A stretch of DNA of 64,000 nucleotides from the NCBI GenBank assembly GCA_030583905.1, contig CP129481.1, forward strand, positions 682,001 to 746,000. Direction: 5' to 3'. This document shows positions 8,754 through 18,089 of the stretch, piece after piece; the first letter of the stretch is position 1, and every line of letters starts with the position of its first letter. The notes under the pieces are model-generated. The model had not been told where the DNA came from. It saw nothing but the letters and a program-made list of their open reading frames with translations, and ran no database searches. The position numbers and the translations under genes were made by a program. Source of the stretch: Anaerolineales bacterium (GTDB lineage Bacteria > Chloroflexota > Anaerolineae > Anaerolineales > Villigracilaceae).

Positions 8754-9571
8754 TATTTTCCGAGACCATGCTTGAAATATAAAATTTCATCGCGCAGTTC
8801 CGCCGCGGCTTTGGCTGGGTTGTCCGCGCGCGAGATGGCGCGGGAAATTGGGAGGAGCAAGCCTTTGCCGTCCCTGCGCAAGCCGTATTTCAGCGTCGTC
8901 TCCAATTCGCCGCCTTGCGCGCCAACACCAGGCGCAAGAAACCACAACTCCGGCGCAACTGCGCGGACACGTTGCATGGCGTCGTTGTGCGTGGCGCCCA
9001 CAACCAGCCCGACATTATTCTTTTCATTCCAAGTCTGCGCAAGTTTCGCAACCCGCTCATAGAGCAGGCTGCCATCCGCCAGCGCCACATCCTGCAGATC
9101 GCCCGATCCGGCATTCGACGTCTTGCACAGCAGGAACACGCCTTTTTCCGAATCTTTGATGAACGGGTCTATGCTGTCTTTCCCAAGATATGGATTCAGG
9201 GTGATGCAGTCCACGCCAAGCGATTCAAATGCGGATTGGGCGTACGCCTCCGCTGTGGATGCAATGTCCCCGCGCTTCGCATCCAGGACGATGGGGATGC
9301 GCGACCCCATCTGGTCTGATTCTTCGCGGATGGCTTCGATGACTTGCTTGAGCGCTGTCCAGCCCTCCGCGCCGAAGACCTCGAAGAACGCCGCGTTGGG
9401 TTTGAATGCCGCAGCGTAGCGGGCGGTCTGCTTGACGAGATTCAGGCAGAAGTCACGGGCGGAGGCGGCAGTGGGGCTTGGCAGGTCGGAGACATGCGGG
9501 TCAAGTCCCACACACAACAGGGAGGACGAGTCGTCAACGCGCTTTTCCAGAAAGGTAAAGAAGGTTTCCAT
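8753..9571 (-). CDS. pyrF: Orotidine-5'-phosphate decarboxylase (type 2 PyrF)
   Basis: 272 residues. Decarboxylates OMP to UMP. The catalytic Lys/Asp motif is VLDAKRGDIASTAEAYA, and the N terminus LLCVGLDPHVSDLP is typical. Other motifs are VDCITLNPYLGKDS, GLVVGATHNDAMQRVRA and FLAPGVGAQGG (phosphate-binding region). Length fits the longer type-2 family. It is the first gene of the operon. On the minus strand TAAAAT (plus 9579-9584) lies 7 nt before the ATG with no ribosome-binding site, so translation is probably leaderless and no attenuator leader is possible. Confidence 0.95.
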   Translation of the reverse strand: METFFTFLEKRVDDSSSLLCVGLDPHVSDLPSPTAASARDFCLNLVKQTARYAAAFKPNAAFFEVFGAEGWTALKQVIEAIREESDQMGSRIPIVLDAKRGDIASTAEAYAQSAFESLGVDCITLNPYLGKDSIDPFIKDSEKGVFLLCKTSNAGSGDLQDVALADGSLLYERVAKLAQTWNEKNNVGLVVGATHNDAMQRVRAVAPELWFLAPGVGAQGGELETTLKYGLRRDGKGLLLPISRAISRADNPAKAAAELRDEILYFKHGLGK

Positions 9572-9609
9572 GGACTTTATTTTATCTCAATCCATGGGGT
9601 GAACGCTCT

Positions 9610-11565
9610 TTACACCCTCTCCCGCTTGAACTGCGTCTCGTACAACTGGGCATACAAGCCATTGAGCGCGAGCAACTCTTCATGCGTGCCGCGTTCGACG
9701 ATCCTGCCCCGATCCATCACTAAAATCATATCCGCCGCGAGGATGGTGGACAGGCGATGCGCGATCACGATGCTCGTGCGTCCCGCCATGACGCGCTTTA
9801 ACGCTTCCTGGATCAACGCTTCGGATTCGCTGTCGAGCGAACTGGTCGCTTCATCGAGCACGAGAATACGAGGGTCTTTGAGGATGACGCGCGCCAGCGC
9901 AATGCGTTGCTTTTCGCCGCCGCTGAGTCTATATCCGCGTTCGCCCACGATGGTGTCGTAACCTTCGGGCAGATCCATAATGAAGTTGTGGATGTTCGCG
10001 GCGCGCGCCGCATTCTCGATCTCCACCTGGGTCGCATCCATTTTCGCATACGTCAGGTTGGTGCGGATGGTGTCGTGGAAAAGATAATTCTCCTGCGTCA
10101 CCATGCCGATGGCATGTGAAAGGGATTCAAGCGTGACATCCCTTAGGTCATGTCCGTCAATGCGGATGATTCCATCGGTCGGGTCGTACAACCTTGGGAT
10201 GAGATATGTCACGGTGGTTTTGCCCGCGCCCGAAGGTCCGACCAGCGCGACCAGACTCCCAGCGGCGGCTTTAAAGGAGATACTCTCCAAAGCGATATCC
10301 CGTGCCTGAGAGGTCGCATCAGGCTCCCCTGAGGTTGATGCGGGTTCTTCATCCTTTTTCTTCCCGTTGCTTTTATCAGCCTTATCCGCCAGCGACAAGA
10401 CCGCGCCGACGTCTTCGTGCCGCCCGTAACGTTTGACTTCCTTGAGTAGGATCGATTCGTCCACTTTGTAATTGAATGTGACGTTATCGAATTCGAGTTC
10501 ACCCTTCACATCACGCAGTTCGACAGCGTTCTCTTTTTCGGTAATGTCCTGCGGGAGATCAATGACCTCGAACACGCGCTCGAATGAAACCATGCTGGTC
10601 GAAAACTCGACGGGTGCTCCCGCCAGCCCCTGCAACGCGCCGTAGAGTTGACCGAGATACGAGCCGAATGCAACGATGGTGCCGACGGTGAAGACATCAG
10701 TGATGACGAAGTAGCCGCCGAGACCATACACCAGCGCCGTGCCGACCGCGCTGACGAGACCGAAGATCACAAAAAAAGATGAACCAACCACCGCGCGGCG
10801 GATGCCGATATCGCGCACGCCTGCGGCGCGTTCACGGAAGCGATTCTCTTCCTCTTTGGTGCGCCCAAACAGCTTGACCAGCAGTGCGCCGCCAATGTTG
10901 AGCGTTTCGTTCATGTGCGCGTTCATCTGCGCGTTCATCTCCATGGCTTTGCGGGCGATATCGCGCAGGACAAAGCCGAGCCGCTGAGCGACGATGATGA
11001 ACAGCGGCAGGATGAGCACGCTGACAATCGTCAGACGCCACTCGAGCGTGAGCATGACCGCCAGCAGGGCGACTGCCTGTATGAAATTGGTGACGATGTT
11101 GACGATGGTATTGCTGATGGCGTTCTGTGCGCCGACCACGTCGTTGTTGAGACGGGACATCAACTCGCCGGTTTTGGTGTTGGTGAAGAAGCGCAGGGAC
11201 ATGCGCTGCAGGCGTGAGAAAAGCGACGAGCGCAGGTCGTAGATGACTCCTTCACCAACGGCGGAATTGAGCCGCCGCTGAATGACGTTGATGCCGCCGT
11301 TGAGCGCGGGGATGAACAACAGCGCCAAACCGAGCAGGATGAGACGGTCCACATCCTTGGCGGGAATGACCACGTCGATCATGTTGCGGAAGACGAGCGG
11401 CGTCAGCAGGGACAACCCCGTGCCGAGCAGAATGGTGACGAGCATGCCCGCGATGTGCCACCAATATTCGCGCGCGTAGGAAAGCACGCGCAGTAAAAGT
11501 TCTCTTGTCACGGTGGGCTTGTCGTCGCCCTGCCGCATTGCCATAAACCAGCCGTATCCGTGCAT
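9610..11565 (-). CDS. ABC exporter, fused permease and ATPase (MsbA/LmrA-like half-transporter)
   Basis: 651 residues. Six membrane helices (about 35-320) are followed by one nucleotide-binding domain with Walker A GPSGAGKTT, signature LSGGEKQRIALARV, Walker B RILVLDEATSSLDSE and the H-loop IAHRLSTI. One half-transporter gene is present, so it should act as a homodimer. Between the A-loop strand (LEFDNVTFNYKVDES) and Walker A there is an unusual Lys/Asp/Ser-rich, low-complexity insertion of about 50 residues (plus 10300-10445). A ribosome site AGGAG lies 8 bases upstream of the ATG. The gene is monocistronic. Substrate (drug or lipid) cannot be predicted. Confidence 0.92.
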   Translation of the reverse strand: MHGYGWFMAMRQGDDKPTVTRELLLRVLSYAREYWWHIAGMLVTILLGTGLSLLTPLVFRNMIDVVIPAKDVDRLILLGLALLFIPALNGGINVIQRRLNSAVGEGVIYDLRSSLFSRLQRMSLRFFTNTKTGELMSRLNNDVVGAQNAISNTIVNIVTNFIQAVALLAVMLTLEWRLTIVSVLILPLFIIVAQRLGFVLRDIARKAMEMNAQMNAHMNETLNIGGALLVKLFGRTKEEENRFRERAAGVRDIGIRRAVVGSSFFVIFGLVSAVGTALVYGLGGYFVITDVFTVGTIVAFGSYLGQLYGALQGLAGAPVEFSTSMVSFERVFEVIDLPQDITEKENAVELRDVKGELEFDNVTFNYKVDESILLKEVKRYGRHEDVGAVLSLADKADKSNGKKKDEEPASTSGEPDATSQARDIALESISFKAAAGSLVALVGPSGAGKTTVTYLIPRLYDPTDGIIRIDGHDLRDVTLESLSHAIGMVTQENYLFHDTIRTNLTYAKMDATQVEIENAARAANIHNFIMDLPEGYDTIVGERGYRLSGGEKQRIALARVILKDPRILVLDEATSSLDSESEALIQEALKRVMAGRTSIVIAHRLSTILAADMILVMDRGRIVERGTHEELLALNGLYAQLYETQFKRERV

Positions 11566-11679
11566 TCTATCAGTCTCCTAAGTTTTCAAGTCTTGTTCGA
11601 CTATACGACCATTTATGTCAATCCGCAACTGGAGAAAGGGGCAGGTTAATGAAAGTCTGATGAAGAGGATGGGGAAGCG

Positions 11680-12639
11680 TTATTCTGTTTTGAGAACAGG
11701 GCGGGTATTCATGATCTCGAAAAACACCTTCGCGCACTGCAACGGATATTCCCAGTCCATGCCGTCTTCGACATCCCACCAGGCGGAGAGGACGGCGTGC
11801 GCCAACGACCATTGCAGGATGCGCTCGCGCGCCCAGCCCAAGCGTTCATGGATGATGTCCACCCGCCTCTTGGTCTGGACTTCAAACCTGCTTCTATCCA
11901 TCGGCTTCATCCACGGGTTGAGCATGAGCGGACCGATCTCGTAGCCGACCGGTCCGATGACGCCCTTCGGGTCGATTGCCAGCCAGCCGCGTTCAGATGA
12001 GAGCACGTTGTAATGATGGAAATCACCGTGCATCAAGCGGATGTCAGTATCCGCGAACAGTTCGGGTAAAAGCGCCTCGACGCGTTCCAGTATCTCTTTT
12101 GGGAAGGGACCCGTTCCGCCGTTGAAACGCGGACGCAACTTCTTCAGCCCGTCGAACCAATCGGATAGTTTTATGAAAGTACGGAACGCGGGAACTTGCT
12201 CCCGCGCCAGCGGCGAGCCGCCGGACTCGATGGACCGCCATAGCTTTTGCATCACATCGATTGCAATGTGAGTGCGCTCATCGTCGTCTTCCAACTCGGA
12301 GAGCATTGTTCCGGGGTGAAGCCGTTCGAGCAGGGACGTCCCGTGTTCCCCGTCGCTTTCCAAGAGACGGCAGGCGCCATCTCCGTTGAACAGCGTCAAT
12401 GCCGCGGTTTCACTCGACAGTTCATCACGCGGCACGCCGATCTTCAAGACGACATCGTCACGCCCGCGCTTTGCAAAGGCGACGAAGTTATAGGACAGGT
12501 TGGGGACAGGCTGAACGTCGAACAAGCCCCAATGGTTGGAAGCAAGTTCGATCAAGGCGGGGAGGCGGGACAGCATCTCGCGTCCGTCAGCGCCGAAGGT
12601 GGTATGAATCGTCCTGATGAATTCAGGGGGCAGGTTCAA
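11680..12639 (-). CDS. Aminoglycoside/hydroxyurea phosphotransferase family kinase (APH(6)-like)
   Basis: 319 residues resembling the APH(6)/hydroxyurea kinase family (PF04655). The catalytic loop LMHGDFHHYNVL (HGDxHxxN) and the metal site LAIDPKGVIGPVGYEIGPL are intact. The N-terminal lobe has VVLKIGVP with the ATP Lys. FxxRLHPG-like LERLHPGTMLSE is also typical. Members phosphorylate streptomycin, hydroxyurea or unknown small molecules; resistance should not be assumed. The start ATG overlaps the stop of the upstream sigma-region-4-like gene (ATGA-type overlap at 12636-12639), indicating coupled translation. Confidence 0.8.
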   Translation of the reverse strand: MNLPPEFIRTIHTTFGADGREMLSRLPALIELASNHWGLFDVQPVPNLSYNFVAFAKRGRDDVVLKIGVPRDELSSETAALTLFNGDGACRLLESDGEHGTSLLERLHPGTMLSELEDDDERTHIAIDVMQKLWRSIESGGSPLAREQVPAFRTFIKLSDWFDGLKKLRPRFNGGTGPFPKEILERVEALLPELFADTDIRLMHGDFHHYNVLSSERGWLAIDPKGVIGPVGYEIGPLMLNPWMKPMDRSRFEVQTKRRVDIIHERLGWARERILQWSLAHAVLSAWWDVEDGMDWEYPLQCAKVFFEIMNTRPVLKTE

Positions 12640-13442
12640 TCTTTATTCACGACCCGCAAGGAAACGATGGGCTGTCCCTGTTTGCGGAACTTGACGACCT
12701 CGGGATGCGCCTCGGCATACTTGGTGAGACCGTCGTTGTCCCATGAGATGCGCCCCTGCGAGTAGGTGACACGGTACGACCCGGCTGAGACGCTCTCGCC
12801 ATGCAGGAGCACATCGGTCTTGATCTCGTTCTCCAGCGCGGCGATGTTCTCTTCCGCAGACTCAAGCAGCGGCTTGTATTCCAAATCGAGCGCGTCCAAC
12901 TCCGCCTGGATCTGCTTGAGGATCTCGGCGCGTTTGGCTTCGTAATCCAGCCGCGTCACATCCGCTGCGCCGCGCAGATTTTCGAGCCGCTGTAACTTCT
13001 CGGTGATGTGTTCGCGCGAGGGACGCTGGTGCAGTTCGCCGAGCTTCTGAACGACGATCTGCTTCAGGCTTTTCTTCAACTCCGCCTGCCAGGTCTTGCT
13101 GATACAGCGTTGAATGATCTGGTCGAATAGCTGGCGCAGATACTCCGGGCTGTGACCGTGCTTTTCGGCAATGGCAGAGAGCGGCTCCGGCGCTTCGCCG
13201 TCCAGACCGTAGCGGCGGGAGAGTATCTGGAAATAGGTATCCATGCCGGAGTCGCTGGTGAGACGCTGGTGAATGACTTCGATGAACTGTGCGACAACGG
13301 ACTCAAGGTGCGCCTCGCGCACCTGCTCGATCTGCTCATGCTCGAAGCCGAGGTCACGGAGCAGGGTGCTGAGCTTGATCTCCTCCCCGTAGATGACCGC
13401 GAGCAGTTGGTTCAGCCCTGTGATCTGCGTTTTGAAATCCAT
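12636..13442 (-). CDS. Sigma70 region 4-like HTH protein with coiled coil and Gam-like C-terminus
   Basis: 268 residues. Residues about 70-115 (ILSRRYGLDGEAPEPLSAIA, then SPEYLRQLFDQII) read like the helix-turn-helix of sigma factor region 4, including the RYGLDG and LSAIAEKHGHS pattern. A long Glu/Lys-rich coiled coil follows (about 115-215). The C terminus SAGSYRVTYSQGRISWDNDG, then HPEVVKFRKQGQPIVSLR, resembles phage host-nuclease-inhibitor/Gam-like tails. I know of no characterised protein with this order. The family may be of prophage origin or an anti-nuclease/DNA-end-binding factor. GGGAG precedes the ATG. It is coupled to the APH-like gene. Confidence 0.7.
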   Translation of the reverse strand: MDFKTQITGLNQLLAVIYGEEIKLSTLLRDLGFEHEQIEQVREAHLESVVAQFIEVIHQRLTSDSGMDTYFQILSRRYGLDGEAPEPLSAIAEKHGHSPEYLRQLFDQIIQRCISKTWQAELKKSLKQIVVQKLGELHQRPSREHITEKLQRLENLRGAADVTRLDYEAKRAEILKQIQAELDALDLEYKPLLESAEENIAALENEIKTDVLLHGESVSAGSYRVTYSQGRISWDNDGLTKYAEAHPEVVKFRKQGQPIVSLRVVNKD

Positions 13443-13470
13443 GTCATTGCTCCCTTCTAAAATAATTGTC

Positions 13471-13528
13471 AGGGCGACCCGCCCGAATCGGTCAATCGGT
13501 TTTCCAGACTGGAAGGGTCGCCCCTACG
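13471..13528. repeat. Inverted-repeat element of the GGGCGACCC family
   Basis: AGGGCGACCCGCCC at the left and GAAGGGTCGCCCCTAC at the right frame about 30 bases of unique DNA in the gap between the GH1 gene and the sigma-like gene. Related arms occur at 21185-21240, 27347-27408 and 56649-56666. Confidence 0.6.
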
Positions 13529-13530
13529 CG

Positions 13531-14856
<1,326 letters not shown>

Positions 14857-14873
14857 GGTGTTCTCCAATGTTC

Positions 14874-14985
14874 TGTTGGTTGAGTAGGGCGAAGCCCGTA
14901 CCGAAACCAACAATTAATGAAGTAGTTTTCATTCACTGGTGGTTTCGATACGTCCCGCGAAAAGCACGCGAGACTACTCAACCAC
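14874..14985. repeat. Two inverted copies of a GGTTGAGTAG...CGAAACC dispersed element
   Basis: Copy A (14878-14910, plus) reads GGTTGAGTAG, a short GC hairpin GGGCGAAGCCC, then CGAAACC. Copy B (14936-14985) has the same ends on the opposite strand around a longer GC hairpin. They stand head to head between the GH1 start and the rlmB stop, and copy B overlaps the last codons of rlmB. Confidence 0.65.
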
Positions 14986-15709
14986 CGGTACGATTCAAAT
15001 AAGCAAGATAGAGCGCGACGGAACCGGCGACGGCGGCGTTGAGGGATTCGACCTTTCCGCGCATGGGGAGTTGCAGGATGATGTCGCATTTCTTGCGGGT
15101 GAGTTCGTGCAGACCTTCGCCCTCCGAGCCGACGACCAAGCCCAGTGCGCCTTTGAGGTGACGCGAACCCGCTTCGACCTGCGCCCCAGCCTGATCCAGA
15201 CCGACCAGCCAGAGGTCGGAGTCCCGAAGCGTGTCCATCGCCTGTGCGAGATTGGAACGGGCGATGCGCATGTGTTCGCTGGCTCCCGATGAGGCGTTGA
15301 CGACGGCAGGGGTGACTTCCACCGTGCGGGCGAGCGGAATGACGATGCCATGCACACCGACCGCTTCAGCGGTGCGGATGAGGGTGCCAAAGTTCTGCGG
15401 GTCTTGCAGGGAGTCGAGCAGGAGGATGAAGGGCGGCTCATCCTTGATGCTGTCGAGAATGTCAACGAGATCGGAGTACGGGTAGCCACTGACTTCGGCA
15501 ATGATGCCTTGATGGTTCTGATGAACCTTGTCCAGCCGCCCGCGCGGGACACGGTTGACTTTGATCTTGCGTTGTGCGGCGAGTTTGACGATCTCGGCGA
15601 GTCTGCCTTTTTCCTGCGCTCCTTCGGCGATGTCGATGGAGAATACCTGTCTGCGGTTGGCAAGCAGCGCTTCGTGGACGGCGTTGCGGGAGTAGATGTA
15701 TTCTTTCAT
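14978..15709 (-). CDS. rlmB: 23S rRNA (guanosine-2'-O-)-methyltransferase, SpoU family
   Basis: 243 residues. SPOUT methyltransferase that methylates a 23S rRNA guanosine with S-adenosylmethionine. There is an N-terminal L30e-like substrate-binding domain (1-80) and a trefoil-knot domain with SpoU motif 1 (QDPQNFGTLIRTAEAVG), motif 2 (LGLVVGSEGEGLHELTRKKC) and motif 3 (LPMRGKVESLNAAVAGSVAL). The C-terminal residues LNRTGG are encoded inside a dispersed repeat copy. On the minus strand TAAAAT (plus 15718-15723) lies 8 nt from the ATG, again a leaderless arrangement. Confidence 0.95.
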   Translation of the reverse strand: MKEYIYSRNAVHEALLANRRQVFSIDIAEGAQEKGRLAEIVKLAAQRKIKVNRVPRGRLDKVHQNHQGIIAEVSGYPYSDLVDILDSIKDEPPFILLLDSLQDPQNFGTLIRTAEAVGVHGIVIPLARTVEVTPAVVNASSGASEHMRIARSNLAQAMDTLRDSDLWLVGLDQAGAQVEAGSRHLKGALGLVVGSEGEGLHELTRKKCDIILQLPMRGKVESLNAAVAGSVALYLAYLNRTGG

Positions 15710-15744
15710 ACGGGTTGATTTTACTTGATAACGAGGGGGAAAAT

Positions 15745-15900
15745 GGGTGGTCTAACAGGTCTAACAGGTCTTATTGGTCTGAGTAATCGGGTGGTCGAGG
15801 GGAGGAAAGTGGAAAGTGGAGAAGGTAGAAAGTTTGCGGGTTGGAAGGTTTGAAGGTTGGAAAGAGGAAAGAAGAAAGAGGTGGAAGTAGACGGTTGGCG
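15745..15900. repeat. Low-complexity polypurine tract and GGTCT microrepeats
   Basis: This is a gene-free stretch. 15745-15795 holds GGTCTAACA duplicated in tandem and other GGTCT units. 15798-15880 is almost pure purine on the plus strand, with a 7-bp tandem unit GAAAGTG (15803-15820) and GGTTGGAAGGTTTGAAGG. The same 7-bp unit, inverted, occurs inside the membrane protein gene at 49894-49920. Confidence 0.6.
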
Positions 15901-15940
15901 GTAGGATGAGCGAGGGAAGTTTACAGTTTTTTTAGGTGGG

Positions 15941-15968
15941 TTGATTTTGCGGATGGGATTTGTATAAT
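15941..15968 (+). promoter_or_regulatory. Sigma70-type promoter upstream of a long structured leader
   Basis: TTGATT at 15941-15946, 16-bp spacer, consensus TATAAT at 15963-15968. The next good gene start on this strand is 16327, so the transcript would carry a 5' leader of about 350 nt. Confidence 0.6.
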
Positions 15969-15974
15969 GGGGGG

Positions 15975-16326
15975 GAATGGCGGGACAGAAAAGCGTACGT
16001 CGGTTTCCGTTGAGTTTGTGAGAGTATTATCACCCGCCAGCGCCCTGTGTTTTTGAGGGTGTGTGTGCCGCTCTGAGGAGGGAATTATTGCGCCGGGTTT
16101 ACGCCCGGAGGCAGAAAGGAGCATGTATCGAATGGATTTGTCCAAAAAGGATGCCCGCCCGGCTGTGATGGCAGGGAGAGGAGTCCGCTGTGGGGGAGAA
16201 GGCAGGCGGTTTCCCCTGCGGAGTGCGATTGGAGCTTGATTGGAGCTTGATTGGAGCTCGATTGGAGCTACGATGATGCGAATTTTGAGCTGTAAAGCTC
16301 ATCCAGACAAATTAAGGAGACATATC
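15975..16326 (+). ncRNA. Candidate structured leader RNA of the Ig-like protein gene
   Basis: A gene-free 350-nt stretch between a strong -10 box and the ATG at 16327. It contains a CCGGG/CCCGG hairpin (about 16091-16107), a GAGCT/AGCTC hairpin (16287-16300), a CCTGTG/GAGGG-rich segment and four 11-bp tandem repeats. A possible 35-codon ORF (ATG 16132 to TGA 16239), with GGAG about 9 bases upstream, lies within it. Its product is basic and unlike known proteins, so it may be a leader peptide or chance. The RNA matches no family I recognise. Confidence 0.35.
16227..16270. repeat. Four tandem copies of an 11-bp repeat
   Basis: Units GATTGGAGCTT, GATTGGAGCTT, GATTGGAGCTC and GATTGGAGCTA sit end to end 57 bases before the start codon at 16327. 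Eleven bases is close to one helical turn, so each copy presents the same DNA face. Confidence 0.85.
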
Positions 16327-16920
16327 ATGGCACGTGTAATCTTGAATCCGGCACTTCAGATGTTGAGCGGGGATGTGGCAGGGTTTGTGTACCGCCGTCA
16401 GGCGGACGGCTCGATGGTGGTTGCAAGGCGTAGTCTGCCGAACCCGAATCGAGAGTGGAGCGAAGCGCAGTTGGAGCAGATGGATAAGTTCAAGGAGGCT
16501 TCGGCGCGGTATCGCAATTTGATCGAGAATGAGGAGTTGTATGAGGCGTATCAGTCTGTATTGGCGGGACGGGGTGCGACAGCTCGTATGCGGGCAATGG
16601 TGATCGGGGATATTTTGCAGGCTCCGAGAATCCGGGCGATCGATCTATCGGGTTATGAAGGGGCGGCGGGTAATGTGATCCGAATTTTGGCGGAGGATAA
16701 TGTGGGTGTGGCACGGATCGCTCTGCGGATCGTGGATCTGACGGAGGATGTGGAGGTGGAGAACGCAGAGATAACAATGAACGGTCAGATGGGCAGTACG
16801 GTGGAGTGGTTGTATACCGCGGCGCAGGCTGTACCGGAGGGTCATGAGGCGCAGGTGGTGGTGAAGGTGTTCGATCTGGCTGGGAATGAAATGGAGGATA
16901 ATGCGTTGATGACTTCGTAA
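16327..16920 (+). CDS. Conserved hypothetical protein with C-terminal Ig/cadherin-like domain
   Basis: 197 residues from the ATG at 16327, which has a clear AAGGAG 7 bases upstream. The longer frame to 16240 is rejected. The N-terminal part (1-95) contains LSGDVAGFVYRRQADGSMVV and an alpha-helical segment (WSEAQLEQMDKFKEASARYR). The second half (105-195: IDLSGYEGAAGNVIRILAED through VVVKVFDLAGNEMED) reads like a beta-sandwich of Ig/cadherin type with the pattern DNxGVxxVxxxI and GN at the end. There is no signal peptide. I recognise the pattern from uncharacterised proteins of several environmental phyla; function unknown. Confidence 0.75.
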   Translation: MARVILNPALQMLSGDVAGFVYRRQADGSMVVARRSLPNPNREWSEAQLEQMDKFKEASARYRNLIENEELYEAYQSVLAGRGATARMRAMVIGDILQAPRIRAIDLSGYEGAAGNVIRILAEDNVGVARIALRIVDLTEDVEVENAEITMNGQMGSTVEWLYTAAQAVPEGHEAQVVVKVFDLAGNEMEDNALMTS

Positions 16921-16927
16921 GTTCGTT

Positions 16928-17026
16928 CCCCACTCCCTGCCGCTTTGGGTGGGCGGGGAGTGGGGATGAATCATGCAGCCTGCCCCACCCCCGTCCCCTC
17001 CCCAAATCCTGCGGATTTAGGGAGGG
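16928..17026. repeat. Two GC-rich hairpins after the Ig-like gene
   Basis: CCCCACTCCC/GGGAGTGGGG (16928-16965) is followed by CCCTCCCCAAATCC/GGATTTAGGGAGGG (16996-17026). The first probably ends transcription of the upstream gene, although no clean T-tract follows. The second is of a dispersed type. They mark the left edge of the AT-rich accessory stretch. Confidence 0.6.
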
Positions 17027-17191
17027 GGGAGGGATTTGTGCGATGTTTTTTGTTGACCGGTGTTGTGGGTGTGTTTATAATTTGTTTGTTCGGTTTTAGT
17101 TTTTCTCCATTCATGGTCAGTTATGTAGCAGGCAGTCATCTATACCCTAGTTGGGCACTGATGAAGATTGTGTTATCTTAAGGAAGATAAA

Positions 17192-17956
17192 ATGGATTGG
17201 GTAACTCTTCTGATAATTCCAGTTGTTGTAATTGTGGTGGGTTTGCTAATTGAATACTATGTCATTCAGCCTATTAAGCAAGCAAAAGAAATCCCGTTAC
17301 CAACACGCGTCACTAGAGATTGGGAAAATGCAATTCGTAAAGCCGTCAAACACTTTAAAGCTCAGCAAAGCGGTTTTGAAAATGAGGGTTTATTTAACAG
17401 CAAAAAGGATGACTCGAAGACTGTTAAAGTTGAAGAGTGTACGGTTTACCGAGGGAAGGCAAGTCTAATTGTGTCGACCTCATATGTTGCTGTCAGTGGC
17501 AACTACTTAAGCCTTAACCCTAAAGATACTCAATACTGGAATGTTACCAATAAATATCGTCTTGAAATAGATAGAACTGGAGATATACTAAAATCTAATA
17601 AAGTTGATTCTCAACAGATACCAATTGGTGGCGATATTCCGCCAATGAAATTAAGTGTTCATAATATCCAAGCGCGCACCAGTGAAGTGATAAATGGCGT
17701 TGTAAAGGTCTTTATCAACTTTGACATACAAAATGAAGGGCAAGCTGGAAAAACATGCCCGCAAATTGAATATCCTGTAGTGTTCATGTCAAAAAACAAA
17801 TATGAGCCAACTCCACATTTCGCAAACGTAAAACAATTAGACGTTGCTGCTTTATCCACCGTAAAATTTACCTGGGAGGAAGAGTTTAATTTTATAGATG
17901 TTCCTCTTGTCACCGATACATCGAAAATAAAGGTCAGGCTCAAGCCTTGTCCATAA
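17192..17956 (+). CDS. Hypothetical membrane-anchored protein, accessory
   Basis: 254 residues from the ATG at 17192, preceded by AAGGAAG. One N-terminal membrane helix (WVTLLIIPVVVIVVGLLIEY) is followed by a soluble region of about 220 residues. This has a helical start (ENAIRKAVKHFKAQQ), then beta-rich segments (SVHNIQARTSEVINGVVKVF, INFDIQNEGQAGKTC) ending in KVRLKPCP. No known domain is recognised. Base composition is clearly more AT-rich than the core genes, which suggests recent acquisition. It is the first gene of an all-plus-strand run of unrelated orphan genes separated by GC-rich spacers. Confidence 0.7.
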   Translation: MDWVTLLIIPVVVIVVGLLIEYYVIQPIKQAKEIPLPTRVTRDWENAIRKAVKHFKAQQSGFENEGLFNSKKDDSKTVKVEECTVYRGKASLIVSTSYVAVSGNYLSLNPKDTQYWNVTNKYRLEIDRTGDILKSNKVDSQQIPIGGDIPPMKLSVHNIQARTSEVINGVVKVFINFDIQNEGQAGKTCPQIEYPVVFMSKNKYEPTPHFANVKQLDVAALSTVKFTWEEEFNFIDVPLVTDTSKIKVRLKPCP

Positions 17957-18089
17957 AACGTGCATTTCTCTAACATACACTCAGCACAGTGACCCTGCCC
18001 TAGCGCCGTCCTTCGCGATCCCACTCACTCCGCTCGGAGACGGTGGTGCAAGTCCATTGGGCGCAATCTGAAACTAAGAGGATGGTACG

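Noticed and set aside
11680..12639. Proven streptomycin resistance gene
   Set aside because: Family membership only; substrates of these kinases vary, and the gene is in a chromosomal, non-mobile context.
17957..18089. A third attC site in the spacer before the 345-aa gene
   Set aside because: It has a CTCTAAC left end and an ATTGGGC right end plus a GC centre, but both cores deviate and the inner L sites do not pair well.
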